Assembly: GCA_900766135.1 (NCBI GenBank)
Contig: CAAFUF010000055.1
Coordinates: 62,001-126,000, forward strand
DNA: 64,000 nt
Direction of reading: 5' to 3'
DNA from: Paenibacillaceae bacterium
GTDB taxonomy: Bacteria > Bacillota > Bacilli > Paenibacillales > Paenibacillaceae
Both the position numbers and the translations under genes were made by a program. The notes under the pieces were generated by a model, which ran no database searches, was not told the origin of the DNA, and was given only the letters and a program-made list of their open reading frames with translations. Shown here piece by piece: positions 1 through 9,500 of the stretch (the stretch's first letter is position 1; each line of letters opens with the position of its first letter).

Positions 1-745
1 TCCACCAATTGCCGTCGCGATCTTGAATCAGATCGCCGTGGCCAACCCCTTGCACTTCATAACCGCCCAGATTGCGATTGGTTAGTACGGGATTGTGCGG
101 ATAGGCTTCGAACGGACCGGAGATCGAATCTCCTCGCGCGTAAGTGACCATATGGCCGTATTCGGTTCCGCCTTCCGCCGCCATGAGGTAGTACCGGCCA
201 TTGATTTTATACATATGCGGGCTTTCCAAGTATCGCCCGCCTGTTCCTTGCCAAATGATACGGCTTGGCGACAGCTTGTCGCCCGTTTCAATGTCAATTT
301 CACACTGGACAATGCCGCCAATTCCGTTATCGTCTTTCCCGTTGCTCATAAAGAAGGCTTTTCCGTCCTCAAAATACAGATCGGGATCGATCCCCCCCTG
401 CTCCACATAGATCGGTTCGGACCATTCTCCGTAAATATCGTCCGTCCAAACATAGAAATTCTGACGAGTGGTGTCGTTGGTCGTGGTCATGTAGAATCTC
501 CCGTTATTGTGCCGTATCGTGGGAGCGAAGACTCCGCCGGAACTGCCCACCTTGCCGAGCTGAATCTGGCTCTCTCGGGTCAGACAATGACCGATTTGCT
601 TCCAGTTGATCAGGTCTTTGCTCTCAAAAATCGGAACGCCGGGGAAGTACTGAAAGGAGCTGCATACCAGATAATAGGTATCTTCCACTTTGCATACGCT
701 GGGATCGGGATAAAATCCTTTGATGACCGGGTTATTGTATTTCAT
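1..745 (-). CDS. GH43 glycoside hydrolase (beta-xylosidase/arabinofuranosidase type), 3' end outside window
   Basis: The minus strand read from an ATG at 745 gives about 248 residues and runs off the left edge without a stop. It opens with MKYNNPVIKGFYPDPSVC, the five-bladed-propeller start of GH43 enzymes; the Asp of YPDPS is the expected general base. A second Asp motif (GGIDPDLYFEDG) and ESPHMYKINGRYYL, holding the expected catalytic Glu, follow in order. There is no signal peptide, so it probably acts inside the cell on imported xylo- or arabino-oligosaccharides. A strong ribosome-binding site (AGAGGTGGAG) precedes the ATG. The gene is divergent from the ArsR-type regulator at 916, which may control it. 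GH43 substrate specificity cannot be read from sequence. Confidence 0.88.
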   Translation of the reverse strand, partial: MKYNNPVIKGFYPDPSVCKVEDTYYLVCSSFQYFPGVPIFESKDLINWKQIGHCLTRESQIQLGKVGSSGGVFAPTIRHNNGRFYMTTTNDTTRQNFYVWTDDIYGEWSEPIYVEQGGIDPDLYFEDGKAFFMSNGKDDNGIGGIVQCEIDIETGDKLSPSRIIWQGTGGRYLESPHMYKINGRYYLMAAEGGTEYGHMVTYARGDSISGPFEAYPHNPVLTNRNLGGYEVQGVGHGDLIQDRDGNWW

Positions 746-858
746 ATCTCCACCTCTTTCATAAATTCACATATATATAAATTTAATGTGATTAGCAGCT
801 AAGGAAATTAAACACCATGGTTCAAAGTCTGGCAATGGATTAGGTTTGAAGATTTAGG

Positions 859-876
859 TTAATTCTATTAAATTAA
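859..876. promoter_or_regulatory. Perfect 6-6-6 inverted repeat between the GH43 and ArsR-type genes
   Basis: TTAATT and AATTAA flank a 6-bp centre in the AT-rich divergent intergenic region, 39 bp upstream of the regulator start. Size and position suit an operator for the adjacent winged-helix regulator, but AT-rich DNA gives such repeats by chance. Confidence 0.3.
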
Positions 877-915
877 TATATATATGATTTCAATAGATGT
901 GGTCAGGAGATGATA

Positions 916-1833
916 ATGATCATCAAAGCGAACGGGGAACCGAAATTTATGCCGTTATACGAAGCGTTGGCCAGCGAGGTCAGGTGGAGAATTATGGGTC
1001 TCCTTGCCGATCGCGAGATGAATGTGAAGGATATTGCGGATCGGTTGGAACTCAGCCCCTCCATCGTTACCATGCATATCCGCAAACTCGAACAAGCCGG
1101 GCTTATCGGAAGCCGCAGGGTACGGCTGAACGGAGGGACGCATAAAATGTGCTTCCTCAAACAAAAAGCCGTCGAGATTGAGCTGCCGTCTGCCAGGGAC
1201 GCCGTTAAGATCAGAGAGCAGAGCATTTCCGTCGGTCATTATACCGCTTTTGAAGTCCATCCTACTTGCGGGCTCGGTACGCGCGAGAAAGAAATCGGAG
1301 TTTGGGACGACCCGCGCTACTTCCTCGATCCCGAGCGGGTTCAAGCCGCCATTCTGTGGTTGGGGTGGGGTTATGTGGAATACAAAATGCCTAATTTTTT
1401 ACTTGCCGATCAAACTTCGGACGCCATCGAAATCTCCATGGAGATCGCCTCGGAAGCTCCCGGCTTAAGGGATTATTGGCCATCGGATATCGAGTTTACC
1501 TTCAACGGGATCTCCCTTGGCACTTGGACAAGTCTGGCCGACTTCGGCAGAGCTGCGCGGGGGAGATTTACGCCCGAATGGTGGCATCGCAATGTGAATC
1601 AATACGGGTTATTGAAGACGATCCGCATTGACGCGTCGGGTACCTATATGGATGGTGAGCGGATGTCGGAGGTGACCCTCGCGGATATCAAGCTGCGGGA
1701 GCCGTTCTGGACGCTTCGTTTCGCGGTGGATGAGCAGGCTGTTCACGTAGGGGGATTGACACTGTATGGTTCCGGATTCGGCAATCACGATCAAGACATT
1801 GTGATCCGTGCGTACCTTAACGACGATCATTAG
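916..1833 (+). CDS. ArsR-type winged-helix transcriptional regulator with a long C-terminal domain
   Basis: Residues ~8-75 form an ArsR/SmtB-like winged helix: LYEALASEVRWRIMGLL, then DIADRLELSPSIVTMHIRKLE as the recognition helix-turn-helix. The remaining ~200 residues are an unrecognised, Trp- and aromatic-rich domain, possibly a sugar-sensing beta-domain; members of this length occur beside glycosidase genes in Paenibacillaceae (family knowledge). No Cys-based metal site is apparent. I chose the ATG at 916, not 910, because AGGAG at 905-909 leaves 6 nt to 916 and none to 910. It is divergent from the GH43 gene and probably regulates it and itself. Confidence 0.78.
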   Translation: MIIKANGEPKFMPLYEALASEVRWRIMGLLADREMNVKDIADRLELSPSIVTMHIRKLEQAGLIGSRRVRLNGGTHKMCFLKQKAVEIELPSARDAVKIREQSISVGHYTAFEVHPTCGLGTREKEIGVWDDPRYFLDPERVQAAILWLGWGYVEYKMPNFLLADQTSDAIEISMEIASEAPGLRDYWPSDIEFTFNGISLGTWTSLADFGRAARGRFTPEWWHRNVNQYGLLKTIRIDASGTYMDGERMSEVTLADIKLREPFWTLRFAVDEQAVHVGGLTLYGSGFGNHDQDIVIRAYLNDDH

Positions 1834-1838
1834 TCGGT

Positions 1839-1876
1839 AAAGAGACCTGCCTCATTGCGGACAGGTCTCTTTGTTA
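1839..1876. terminator. Bidirectional intrinsic terminator
   Basis: An 11-bp perfect stem (AAAGAGACCTG with CAGGTCTCTTT) and a 12-nt loop sit between two converging genes. T-rich tails occur on both strands. Confidence 0.85.
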
Positions 1877-1888
1877 TTGCTGTATTCT

Positions 1889-3169
1889 TTAGAAGAACCG
1901 ATATAAACGCACCCCATGCGGCGGTACCATGGTCTGCAGCACGCCTGCCGCAAGCTCGGCCGGTGCCCCGCTCCACAGCTCGGTGCCTGCGGCGGCATCT
2001 GTCAGGCCGATTTGCTCAAGGGCCAGGTCCAGCGGCAGCGGGCTCTCACCGACGTTAAATACGGCGGCATAGCGGAACCCTTCGGGATGCTCGGCCGTCC
2101 AGACGATGAGATCTCCTTGGCGTAAAGACTCCTTGGCTCCTCGGCTCTCCCGGTGCATGCGCAGCACCTCCCGGTTGGTCAGCAGCGAGAGGGTCCATTC
2201 GTCGTTATCCCGCATTTCTCCGCCAAAGATGAGCGGCGAGCGGAAGATGCTCCAGAGCGATATCATCGTCAACTGTTCATCTTGCGTGAACCGGGTCCAA
2301 CGGTCCGCCCCGCCGCCATCCACCGAGCGTATGCCGATGTGACCCAGTGGGAGCATGTCGCAGTCCGGCCACGAGCCGGCTTGCGGCACGCCTTGCCAGG
2401 CCCGGCAGCGGTCGAACATGTCCCGCAGAAGCGGCCACTGATCCCAAAAATCGTCAGTCATCCGCCACATGTTGGCATGCTCGGCGAAGAAGGCCGAGGA
2501 TTCCACCGGGGCCGGCCCGGGAGATAAGCTTAGGACCATGGGACGGCCGCATTTCTTCATCGCTTCGGAGATCATCGCGATTTCCGGTTGGTGGGTGCCG
2601 TATAGCCTGGAGGCCGCAATATCGTCTACTTTTACCAGGTCAACGCCCCAGGAGGCGTACAATTCAAAGAGTGAATCATAATAGGCCTGCGCCCCCTCTT
2701 TTGAAGTATCCACGCCGTACATATCCGTATTCCAGGGACAGATGGAGTTCGTATGCGCAATGTCGCGCGCCGTTGCAGTCGTGCCCAGAATGGGCGTGTC
2801 GGCGTGAGCGGCTTGGCGCGGGATGCCGCGCATGATATGAATGCCGAATTGCAGTCCAAGGCTGTGTACATAATCGGCCAATGGCTTGAAGCCTTGACCG
2901 CCTGCCGCGGAGGGGAAGCGGTTCTCGGCGGGCATGAGCCGGGAGTAACCGTCCATCACGAGCGGAACAAACGGCCGATATTGCGAGGAACGGGCCCCCG
3001 GTTCATACCACTGAATATCGACGGTGATGTAACTCCAGCCGAATGCTTTAAGATGCTTCGCCATGTATTCGGCATTGCCTCGAATCTCTTCTTCCGTGAC
3101 GGCCGCGCCATAACAGTCCCAGCTGTTCCAGCCCAGCGGCGGAGTAGGCGCAATAAGCGGATGGTCCAT
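1889..3169 (-). CDS. GH27-family alpha-galactosidase, cytoplasmic
   Basis: The protein (426 aa) begins MDHPLIAPTPPLGWNSWDCYG; PPLGWNSW is the GH27 N-terminal signature. The nucleophile region is VDLVKVDDIA (first Asp after KV) and the acid/base region is WRMTDD, matching the family K-x-D and R-x-S-D-D motifs. It lacks a signal peptide and carries the usual C-terminal beta-sandwich. It should release terminal alpha-galactose or beta-L-arabinopyranose from oligosaccharides. The start at 3169 follows AAAGGAG at 8-nt spacing; an upstream in-frame ATG at 3235 has no such site. It lies 108 nt downstream of the AraC regulator on the same strand and is its likely target. Confidence 0.88.
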   Translation of the reverse strand: MDHPLIAPTPPLGWNSWDCYGAAVTEEEIRGNAEYMAKHLKAFGWSYITVDIQWYEPGARSSQYRPFVPLVMDGYSRLMPAENRFPSAAGGQGFKPLADYVHSLGLQFGIHIMRGIPRQAAHADTPILGTTATARDIAHTNSICPWNTDMYGVDTSKEGAQAYYDSLFELYASWGVDLVKVDDIAASRLYGTHQPEIAMISEAMKKCGRPMVLSLSPGPAPVESSAFFAEHANMWRMTDDFWDQWPLLRDMFDRCRAWQGVPQAGSWPDCDMLPLGHIGIRSVDGGGADRWTRFTQDEQLTMISLWSIFRSPLIFGGEMRDNDEWTLSLLTNREVLRMHRESRGAKESLRQGDLIVWTAEHPEGFRYAAVFNVGESPLPLDLALEQIGLTDAAAGTELWSGAPAELAAGVLQTMVPPHGVRLYRFF

Positions 3170-3277
3170 TTCGTAAGCTCCTTTACAGATGATTATTGCT
3201 CTGTTCATGTTCATCTTAATTAAGGAGTAGTGCAATTTCTATAGTAACTTTGAAACGAGAATAGCACTATATTGCGG

Positions 3278-4159
3278 TCAATCGAAGAACAGCTTGCGAT
3301 AAGCCAGGCTCTCGCCCCCGCTGCGGAACTCTCCGGGCGTCAGCCCCGTCAAACTGCGAAACGCTTTGATAAAATAACTTCCGCTGGAGTAACCGATCCG
3401 CTCGGCGATGACCTCTATACTAAGCGAGGTTCCGCGGAGCAGCTCCATCGCTTTCTCGGTACGGACCCGGGTAAGGTAAGCGCCTGGCGTCAGCCCCGTA
3501 CTTGCCGAAAACCGTCGGATCAAGTGGAATTTGGAAAGGGAGACATGCTCGGAAAGCTGATCGATGCTGACCATCCGCGCATAATGGCTCTCGATAAACT
3601 CGGCGGCACGCTGGATGCTCTCCGGCCAGGTCTCTCGGTCTTTCAGCGTCGAGACGTGCATCCTGGCCAGTTCCGTCGCAAATTGGTATACGCAAGATGA
3701 CGCGATGAAGGGATCGGAGATTCGGCCCGCCCCCGCATCGGCGACGATCATTCGCGACAACCGGACCGGAGCGGAATCCGCGGAAAGATGGGGGACTTCT
3801 CCGGCTTCGCGAAGGAATTTGCGCCAAAGGGGCAGAACAGGATCCGGCCGAAACAGCAAGAATAGGAACTCCCACGGCTCCGTGGACTCCGGGGGGTAGT
3901 AATACCGATGAGGCCCCGGAATTTCGGCGAGGAACGCTTGTCCGGCGGTAATGCGATATGACCGATCCTCTAACTCAAACACGCCTTCACCGGAGAACGT
4001 GTACTGGAACAGCAGCAAAGGCCCGTCGGTCCGTTCCAATCCGTCCCATCGATAAGCGGGATCGGTGATCGAATCGAAGCCGGCGGCAAATAATACGCAG
4101 AGTTGCAGCTCTTTATCTTCAGCGAATCTGAAGCCGTATGTCCCTTTGGGAATGTCCAT
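3278..4159 (-). CDS. AraC-family transcriptional regulator
   Basis: The protein has 293 aa. The N-terminal half is a cupin-like ligand domain (FQYTFSGEGVFELEDRSYRITAGQAFLAEIPGPHRYYYP). The last ~100 residues carry two helix-turn-helix motifs: IDQLSEHVSLSKFHLIRRFS and IEVIAERIGYSSGSYFIKAFR, with the typical LTPGEFR ending. The ATG at 4159 follows AGGAGG at a suitable distance; an in-frame ATG at 4201 does not. It probably senses a sugar and activates the GH27 gene just downstream. Confidence 0.88.
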   Translation of the reverse strand: MDIPKGTYGFRFAEDKELQLCVLFAAGFDSITDPAYRWDGLERTDGPLLLFQYTFSGEGVFELEDRSYRITAGQAFLAEIPGPHRYYYPPESTEPWEFLFLLFRPDPVLPLWRKFLREAGEVPHLSADSAPVRLSRMIVADAGAGRISDPFIASSCVYQFATELARMHVSTLKDRETWPESIQRAAEFIESHYARMVSIDQLSEHVSLSKFHLIRRFSASTGLTPGAYLTRVRTEKAMELLRGTSLSIEVIAERIGYSSGSYFIKAFRSLTGLTPGEFRSGGESLAYRKLFFD

Positions 4160-4308
4160 AGGGCTCCTCCTTCCTCCTTCGGGAATGAATAACCCTGCCA
4201 TGGGAATGGAACGATAAGGCCATTATCCCATAACTTAAAAGGAGAAAAAACACGTTGGACAAACAAATGGAGTACGGGAGCGACTATAAATAGATCCCTG
4301 CCACTTCG

Positions 4309-4536
4309 GTAGGAAGCGGTCAGGGCGTTGAGGTGCTGCCGGATTTGTATTGCCATACCCTCCAAATCGTGAATATTTGCCTTGTGGGGAATCCGTAAAG
4401 TTTACAGCCTGCAGTTGCCATTACCGGACACGGCAGGCCTGTATCAGGCCCGGAATTGATGGACGGCCTGAAGAAACTGGCGAACGAGTTCGACCGTATC
4501 GCCATCCCGGATTACGGAAAATACGTGAAGCATTGA
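4309..4536 (+). pseudogene. Remnant of an MBL-fold (metallo-beta-lactamase superfamily) hydrolase
   Basis: Two conserved ends of an MBL-fold protein survive in different frames with the middle missing. The first part reads GVEVLPDLYCHTLQIVNICLVGNP and hits a stop. The second, from about 4391, reads PAVAITGHGRPVSGPELMDG and continues to an ending GKYVKH plus TGA at 4534. These resemble the N-terminal strand pair and the C-terminal TGHG..PL.GPEL region of ~250-residue MBL proteins. The HxHxDH metal-binding core is gone, so no enzyme can be made. It is followed directly by a terminator. Confidence 0.6.
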
Positions 4537-4582
4537 GTTATCAATACTCCGTTAGCGTCATTCCGCATCGTCCTCCTAGAAC

Positions 4583-4617
4583 AAAGCCGGTGATTGCTGC
4601 TGCAATCGCCGGCTTTT
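4583..4617. terminator. Intrinsic terminator
   Basis: AAAGCCGG.GATTGC pairs with GCAATC.CCGGCTTT and is followed by TTTTT on the plus strand. It ends the decayed MBL gene and probably also the leftward SDR operon. Confidence 0.8.
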
Positions 4618-4659
4618 TCATGAATGAGGTGATTAAGGTGTAAACATGAGGACTCCATT

Positions 4660-5670
4660 TTAGGCAAGGGTGAAGGTTACGCCGGTTAACATTTCGCTCA
4701 GTTCCCACAACCGATGGGCCGAGGATTCATCGACAGCCCAGGGGGACACACCGGTCACGTTGAGGTTCCCGACATCCTCCGCGGGGATAAGGGGGGCGAT
4801 ATCCACGTTTTGACAGTAGACGCCTCCCTTACCATCAAGCTGTGGACTAACCGCGCACCACACTTGGGTCGCCGCTCCCTCCGGTACGGATTTGCGTTCA
4901 TCCGAATACTCAGTATAGGCCCGACGACCTTCGCCATCTAGAGCACCCATGGATTGCATTTCTTCGTCGGTGAGATGCCGGGACAATTCCGTGACGATAG
5001 ATCCCGGATGGACCGAGAATGCGCGTACCCCATGATTGCGGCCTCGCTGATCCAGTTCCAACGCGAATAAGACGTTCGCCGTCTTGGACTGCCCGTAAGC
5101 CTCCCACTTGTCGTAGGGGCGATGCCGATAGTGCGGATCCTCGAAGTTTACGTTGCCCAATCGATGCCCGCCGGAGGAAACGGAGACGACCCGCGCCCCG
5201 TTGGCACGTTTCAAAGCGGGCCATAACCGGGCGGCGAGTTGAAAGTGGCCCAAATGATTGGTGGAGAACTGCAGCTCGTATCCTCGACCGTCACGTTGCT
5301 CCGGCGTAGCCATAATTCCGGCGCTGTTGATCAAGATGTGCAGGGGACGTCCCGATTCCACGAATCGGCGGGCGAAGCCGTCTATGGATTCCGGGTCGGT
5401 CAAGTCGAGCTGCTCCAGTTCTGCTCCGGGAATGGAGGCGACGGCTTTACGGGCTTTGTCCGGCGTCCGAGCCGGGATGACGACCTTAGCCCCTGCTTTT
5501 GCCAGGACCCGCGAAGTTTCCAGGCCAAGACCCGAATAACCTCCCGTGACGATCGCGACCTTCCCTCGCAAATCCATGTCCCGAATGATCTCCTCCGCCG
5601 TCGTTCGCGGGCCGTATCCCGATGGGAGCGGCTGCTGCGGCGTACGTTCCATGTTGCTAGTTAAGTTCAC
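4660..5670 (-). CDS. Short-chain dehydrogenase/reductase (SDR)
   Basis: The protein (336 aa) has a Rossmann TGGYSGLGLE nucleotide-binding motif (TGxxxGxG), NSAG after strand 4, a catalytic Ser in VVSVSSGGH and Tyr-Lys in YGQSK. The downstream HPGSIVTEL is typical of oxidoreductases related to retinol dehydrogenases. Substrate is unknown; MerR-controlled SDRs usually act on reactive aldehydes or ketones. The start is a GTG at 5670, 6 nt after AGGAGGAG; an ATG at 5652 has no ribosome site. It lies 15 nt after the MerR gene and is therefore in its operon. Confidence 0.88.
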   Translation of the reverse strand: MNLTSNMERTPQQPLPSGYGPRTTAEEIIRDMDLRGKVAIVTGGYSGLGLETSRVLAKAGAKVVIPARTPDKARKAVASIPGAELEQLDLTDPESIDGFARRFVESGRPLHILINSAGIMATPEQRDGRGYELQFSTNHLGHFQLAARLWPALKRANGARVVSVSSGGHRLGNVNFEDPHYRHRPYDKWEAYGQSKTANVLFALELDQRGRNHGVRAFSVHPGSIVTELSRHLTDEEMQSMGALDGEGRRAYTEYSDERKSVPEGAATQVWCAVSPQLDGKGGVYCQNVDIAPLIPAEDVGNLNVTGVSPWAVDESSAHRLWELSEMLTGVTFTLA

Positions 5671-5685
5671 TTGGATCTCCTCCTC

Positions 5686-6063
5686 TTATTTTCCGTCTTT
5701 GATTTCTTGAAAATGCTTTAACTTGAAACCGATAATTTGAAGCGTCTCCTTTAATTCATCGATCTGCTGTTCAATGGACTGCCGGTGCTCGTCCAGCAAA
5801 TCGTAACAGCCCGTTTCGTCCTGCTCGTTGTAACGTCGGACGTATTCGCGGATTTTTTTCAACGGCATATGGGTTCGTTTAAGGTGCGACACAAACCGGA
5901 TTTTGCCAATATCCACGCTGGTGTACATCCGCTGGCGGCCGCCGCCCCGCTCGGGGGAGCCGAGGAGACCGATTTTCTCGTAGAAACGCAGCGTATCGGC
6001 GGATAGTCCCGTTTGCTCCACAACCTCGGATATGGTGTAGGTTCGTTGTTGGTTTTGATCCAT
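5686..6063 (-). CDS. MerR-family transcriptional regulator
   Basis: The protein (125 aa) begins with the MerR helix-turn-helix YTISEVVEQTGLSADTLRFYE followed by the wing, IRFVSHLKRTHMPLKKIREYV and a C-terminal dimerisation helix. It has only one Cys, so it is not a classic metal sensor and fits the drug/stress-responsive subgroup. The ATG at 6063 follows AAAGGAG at 6 nt; the longer frame to 6297 overlaps its own promoter. It is expected to remodel the promoter at 6104-6134 and so control itself and the SDR. Confidence 0.92.
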   Translation of the reverse strand: MDQNQQRTYTISEVVEQTGLSADTLRFYEKIGLLGSPERGGGRQRMYTSVDIGKIRFVSHLKRTHMPLKKIREYVRRYNEQDETGCYDLLDEHRQSIEQQIDELKETLQIIGFKLKHFQEIKDGK

Positions 6064-6103
6064 GAAAAACTCCTTTCGCGCGGGATCGAAAGCCGCAGCA
6101 TCA

Positions 6104-6134
6104 ACATTACCGCTTAGAGTATACTCCAAGTCAA
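6104..6134 (-). promoter_or_regulatory. MerR-type promoter/operator with 19-bp spacer
   Basis: On the minus strand the -35 is TTGACT (6129-6134), the spacer is exactly 19 bp and the -10 is TAATGT (6104-6109). The spacer holds the dyad GGAGTATACTC. Overlong spacers with a central dyad are the hallmark of MerR-activated promoters, where the activator twists DNA to realign the two boxes. Confidence 0.85.
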
Positions 6135-6405
6135 GCGTATATCCCTCCTCCTGCACGCATCTGCGAAAAATCTTCTTTTCATGGAAAATTGCCCCTTGCA
6201 CGAAAAAATGGTTGCCTAGATCCGCTGGATATTCTATCCCAAACAGGTGGAAATGTACGCCAAACGACGAAGTGTACCTAGGCGGGAGCTTCGGCAATTT
6301 TCTATACTCATCGCGAAGGAAACGCGAACCAAATGTGGGAAGACCAAGGGGATTTTCACGCGGGGACGGTCAGGTCGGATCTTGGGATGATTTAACCGAT
6401 CGTTT

Positions 6406-6419
6406 TGAAAGCGTTGCCA
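6406..6419 (+). promoter_or_regulatory. Candidate cre (CcpA) site upstream of the SLH-GH27 gene
   Basis: TGAAAGCGTTGCCA differs at one position from the Gram-positive catabolite-responsive consensus TGWAANCGNTNWCA. It lies 90 bp before the start of a polysaccharide-degrading enzyme, where carbon catabolite repression would make sense. The rest of 6135-6509 shows no other clear feature. Confidence 0.4.
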
Positions 6420-6509
6420 AAAAAGCGGCCTGGCGCAGATAGGGGGGGGAGTACCGAATTTCACTGGACCACGAACAGGGACACCTATTCTACCAAAGGA
6501 GATGAATTG

Positions 6510-9500
6510 ATGATCCGTTTGTTGCAAAAGACGATGACTTGCTTGTTGGCGGCCGCCATTACGCTAGTGCCCTATGCTTATCTTGGGCCGGATAGCAAGG
6601 CGGCTCATGCCGCCGATAACGGCCTGGCGATGAAGCCCTACATGGGCTGGAGCAGCTACAGCCTGCAGGTGTACGACGGGCCGGAGGGGAACTGGACCTC
6701 GGAAGCGAAGCTGAAAATGATCTCCGATGCCATGCACGAGAAGCTGCAAGCCCACGGATACGAATACATCAATATCGATGCCGGCTGGAACGGCAGCATG
6801 GACGAATACGGACGGCCGATTCCGAGTGAAACGTTATATCCGAACGGTTTTGAGAATTTGGTGGATTATATTCATAACAACGGACAGAAGGTCGGGATCT
6901 ATCTGATTCCGGGTTTGTCCAAAGAAGCCTATCGGCTTAACCTGCCGATCTACGGAACGGAATACCATATGCAGGACATCGCCGCCCAGCCGCTCCGGCA
7001 AGCGGATTATTGGGACATCGATTACAAAATCGATTTCTCCAAGCCGGGGGCGCAGGAGTACATTCATTCGATCGCGGATCTGATCGCCTCTTGGGGCGTC
7101 GACTTCGTGAAATTTGACAGCGTGACCCCAGGGTCCGGCCATAACGACCTGTCGATCGACGCGCGCGACGACGTGAAAGCCTGGTCTACCGCGCTGTCCA
7201 AGCACGGGATCTGGCTGGAGCTGTCCTGGGCGCTGGACCACAACTACGTGGACTATTGGAAAAAATACGCCAACGGCTGGCGTGTCAATTGGGACGTGGA
7301 GGCTTATGACCGCAACATCGGCATGACGCAATGGGCGAACATCGCCCGGCTGTTTCCGGATGCCGCTTTGTGGTGGCGTGACGCCGGCCCCGGCGGATGG
7401 AACGATTTCGACTCCCTGAATGTCGGCAACGGGCAAACGTCCGGCTTGACCCGGGACGAGCGGCAGACGGCGACGACGTTGTGGGCGATCGCCAGCGCGC
7501 AATTCTACACCGGCGATGATCTAACCAACCTGGACAGCTATGGCCTCGAGCTGTTGACCAACGATGAGGTTATCGCCGTTAACCAAGCCGGCCACCCGGC
7601 TCATCCCGTATCGATGGCTACCCATCAGCAGGTGTGGTACGCCAATAACGGGGACGGAACGTATACCGTTGCCTTGTTCAACCTAGGCAACAAAGGCGCC
7701 GCGATGGACGTCAAATGGAGCGACATCGGGCTGGACGGCGCGGCTTCCGTTCGTGATTTGTGGAGCCATGCGGAGCTCGGCCAGTTTGCGGCCGGCCTTG
7801 ACGACATTTATTTGGAGCCGCATGCTTCGCGCTTGTTTAAGGTAACGGCGAAGAACGGGACATCCAAAGTCAATGATGACGATACCGGCGTGAAGTATAC
7901 CGGAAGCTGGACGCGCAACGGCGGGAAAGAGCTGGTGCAGGACGCGCAGGATCTGAATGTAACGATCGTCGATTCGAGCGCGGCAGCGCCGGGGAACACG
8001 GTTGCGAATGACGCAGCTGCGGTCAATGAGGAGAGCATAGCGGAAACTACGGGGCAGGAAGCGCCTGGTGCGACCGCCGCAGAGGCGGGCGAGCATTGGG
8101 TGATCTATAACGATAACCACCCGTCGGTGACGTACGATACTTACGGAAGCGGCGGCAGCTGGGGATACAGCTCGGGAAGAAACCCCGACTGGAACGATTA
8201 TTTAGGCGACGTTCATTACGGGGAAAAAGGCGAGGTACGCTTTGAACATGCGTTTAAAGGTACGGGCGTAGATTTTCTGACCGAAACGGCCGAATCTGGC
8301 GGTGACATCGACATCTATCTGGATGGCGAGTTCCAAGAGACAGTAAGCGCCAATGCCCCGATTCAACAGGGACAGATCCCGATTTACAGCGTTCAGAACC
8401 TGCCGTTCGGTGAGCATACGATCTCCGGCGTGATGAAGGGCGGGACCTACCTGATCGTCGACGGGTTCAAGGTTTATGCGGACAGCTTGCTTGGGGCAAC
8501 GACGGCCAGCTTTGAAACGACCAATCCGCAGGACGTTGCCGTTTCGCTGCCGCTGGGAGGAGATACATTAGCCCGCATTGCGAACGGTTCAGCAGAACTG
8601 GCACGTAACACGGATTATGCGGTCTCCGCCGACGGCGTCACGATCAAGAAAGAGTATTTGGCCCAGCAGCCGCCCGGTCCGCTTGCCTTGACGTTTGGTT
8701 TTGTCGGCGGCGACTCGCAGACGTTCACGGTGGACATCACCGGACCGGTGATCGTGAACAGCACGATCGCCCCGAAGACGGCGGAGTTTGATCAAAAAGC
8801 ATCCGCACAAGCCGATGTCAGTACCACAATGACCTTAAACGGCAATACGCTGGTCAGCATCACCAACGGGGCGGAAGCCTTGATCGAAGGGTCGGATTTT
8901 TCGATCGAAGGGGATACGGTCCGCATCCATGCGTCGTACTTGGCCGCGCAGCCAACCGGCGTAACCGAGCTGATGTTCCAGTTCAGCGCCGGGCTGCCGC
9001 AAACGCTTTCGATCGATATCGTAAATACGTCCGGCCGTTTCCTCATGATCAACAACAACGATCCCGGCATTCGTTATACCGGGTCCTGGAACCGCAGCAC
9101 GGGGCGCAACTTCGGCGATTACCAGGATGACGTGCATTTTGCCGAGACGAACGGCGATTTTCTGGAATACACCTTCAAGGGGACCGGAATCCAATACATC
9201 ACGGAAATCGACCCTTCCCAGGGAGAAGTCGACGTTTATCTGGACGGGACTTTCGCGGGCACCGTGGATACCCATGCCGAGGCCAGACAACCGATGCAAG
9301 CGGTATACAGCGTTTCCGGCTTGTCCGACAGTTTGCATACGCTCAAGCTGGTGAAGAAATCGGGCCGCTTCATGCTGCTGGATGCGCTCAAGGTGCAAAT
9401 TCCCGACCTGATTAACTTCACCGAAGCGACCTTCGATAAGAGTCCGTCCGCCCAGGACGACATCAAAGTCGAAGTGCTCGGCGGCATCGGGAATCTCGGG

